This document shows positions 5,837-6,200 of a stretch of 6,200 nucleotides of DNA, in pieces. A program made the position numbers and the translations under genes. A model generated the notes under the pieces. The model worked only from the letters and a program-made list of their open reading frames with translations, ran no database searches and had not been told where the DNA came from. Where the stretch lies: contig JACCVM010000111.1 of NCBI GenBank assembly GCA_013698135.1, positions 1 through 6,200 of the forward strand. Direction: 5' to 3'. Source of the stretch: Euzebyaceae bacterium. GTDB lineage: Bacteria > Actinomycetota > Nitriliruptoria > Euzebyales > Egibacteraceae. The stretch's first letter is position 1. The number at the start of each line of letters is the position of its first letter.

Positions 5837-5842
5837 ACTGTA
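5837..5842 (-). promoter_or_regulatory. Candidate -10 for the helicase gene
   Basis: The minus strand reads TACAGT, a TANNNT match. It would place the start of transcription near 5830 and give a leader of roughly 185 nt, long enough to include both hairpins and the uORF. No recognisable -35 lies at the usual distance. Confidence 0.25.
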
Positions 5843-5903
5843 GCGGTTCCTCACGGGGAGTGGCGCGGCCGACGCTGTACCGCTGGACCGTGCAGCCAGG
5901 CGT

Positions 5904-5909
5904 TACGGT
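5904..5909 (+). promoter_or_regulatory. Leaderless-type -10 element before ATG 5916
   Basis: TACGGT lies exactly 6 nt before the ATG at 5916. The block 5904-5919 matches 3375-3390, before the oxidoreductase, at 14 of 16 bases. Transcription from here would run into the membrane protein gene at 6015 or 6066. Confidence 0.4.
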
Positions 5910-5915
5910 GCGCCG

Positions 5916-5996
5916 ATGACCTGGCGACGTGGCCTCGGGCGGCCGTGCGACGCGATCACCCGAGCGGCTCGCACGACAGGAGACGATGCCGCATAA
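5916..5996 (+). CDS. Possible 26-residue leaderless mini-ORF
   Basis: The ATG at 5916, placed for a leaderless transcript, opens a 26-codon frame (MTWRRGLGRPCDAITRAART and six more residues) that ends with TAA at 5994-5996. It is Arg-rich and matches no family I know. About 69% of its third codon positions are G or C, lower than I would expect for a gene here. It could be a leader peptide for the gene that follows, or chance. Confidence 0.2.
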   Translation: MTWRRGLGRPCDAITRAARTTGDDAA

Positions 5997-6065
5997 CGGC
6001 CAGGCAGGAGGACCGTGCCGCCCACGGCGTTGCAGAATGACGTCCGCAAGACGAGCGGAGCCCTG

Positions 6066-6200
6066 ATGACCGACCAGTCGACAGCCGAGCGCAGCGGCGC
6101 TTCTGCTCGGCGGTCTCTGGTCGGACGCCAGGTCCTGCACGGCCCGGCTTGGTTCGCCGTGCTCGGGCCCCCGCTGGTCCCGGTCCTGCTCTGGCTGCGC
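6066..6200 (+). CDS. Unidentified membrane protein, N-terminal part (runs off window)
   Basis: The first 45 residues are visible: a polar, Arg/Ser-rich cytoplasmic-type N-terminus (1-27), then a hydrophobic segment from about 28 (PAWFAVLGPPLVPVLLWL), probably the first membrane helix. The family cannot be named from this fragment. I chose the ATG at 6066 because GGAG (6057-6060) lies 5 nt upstream. A rival is the in-frame GTG at 6015, preceded by a perfect AGGAGG (6006-6011) at a tight 3-nt spacing. It would add 17 residues whose codons are 15/17 G or C at the third position, so it is a serious alternative. The gene is divergent from the helicase. Confidence 0.6.
   Translation, partial: MTDQSTAERSGASARRSLVGRQVLHGPAWFAVLGPPLVPVLLWLR

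Larger units (their letters stand above)
5646..5915. other. Divergent intergenic region between the helicase and the rightmost gene
   Basis: About 270 bases hold no recognisable gene apart from the possible uORF. The minus-strand half is the probable helicase leader with two hairpins. The rest contains candidate -10 elements in both directions (5837-5842 minus, 5904-5909 plus). Open frames crossing it on either strand look like shadows of the helicase or its extension. Confidence 0.55.

Noticed and set aside
1..6200. Mobile element, CRISPR array, tRNA or defence island
   Set aside because: I found no transposase or integrase motifs, no long terminal inverted repeats, no spaced direct repeats and no tRNA-like cloverleaf by eye. 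The genes are housekeeping or ordinary accessory ones.

Overview
This window is a high-GC chromosomal segment that looks like an actinobacterium (Actinomycetota). The grounds are the rpsR-rplI-dnaB order, GTG and TTG starts with AGGAG-type ribosome sites, -10 elements of the TANNNT type without a clear -35, possible leaderless starts, and a probable F420-type flavin/deazaflavin oxidoreductase. The finer lineage cannot be fixed from the sequence. A deep-branching group is only a guess.

Layout. Positions 1-71 hold the last codons of rpsR (ribosomal protein S18), followed by rplI (L9, 87-536) and a very strong GC-rich terminator (555-592). A gene-free stretch of about 330 bases (593-926) carries several DnaA-box-like nonamers and a candidate -10. 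It precedes dnaB, the replicative helicase (927-2339, intein-free). Next on the + strand are a DUF4349-type lipoprotein with a C-terminal membrane anchor (2413-3336) and a small PPOX-class, probably F420-dependent, oxidoreductase (3387-3848) with a leaderless-type promoter. Its stop codon directly abuts the stop codon of a convergent minus-strand gene for a small DUF2269/CopD-like four-helix membrane protein (3849-4313). Upstream of that on the minus strand lies a DEAD-box RNA helicase (4407-5645), with a TTG start and a leader that holds a 16-codon upstream ORF and a hairpin next to the ribosome site. After a short intergenic region a + strand membrane protein begins (6066 or 6015) and runs off the window.

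Function. The left third is the conserved ribosome/replication block (S18, L9, DnaB), which in many actinobacteria lies near oriC. The rest is ordinary housekeeping and accessory content with no obvious shared pathway. I see no mobile element, CRISPR array, tRNA, rRNA or defence cassette. No new multi-gene system is evident. The items most worth a second look are regulatory: the helicase leader with its uORF and hairpin, the DnaA-box-like cluster before dnaB, and a leaderless-start module that occurs twice.
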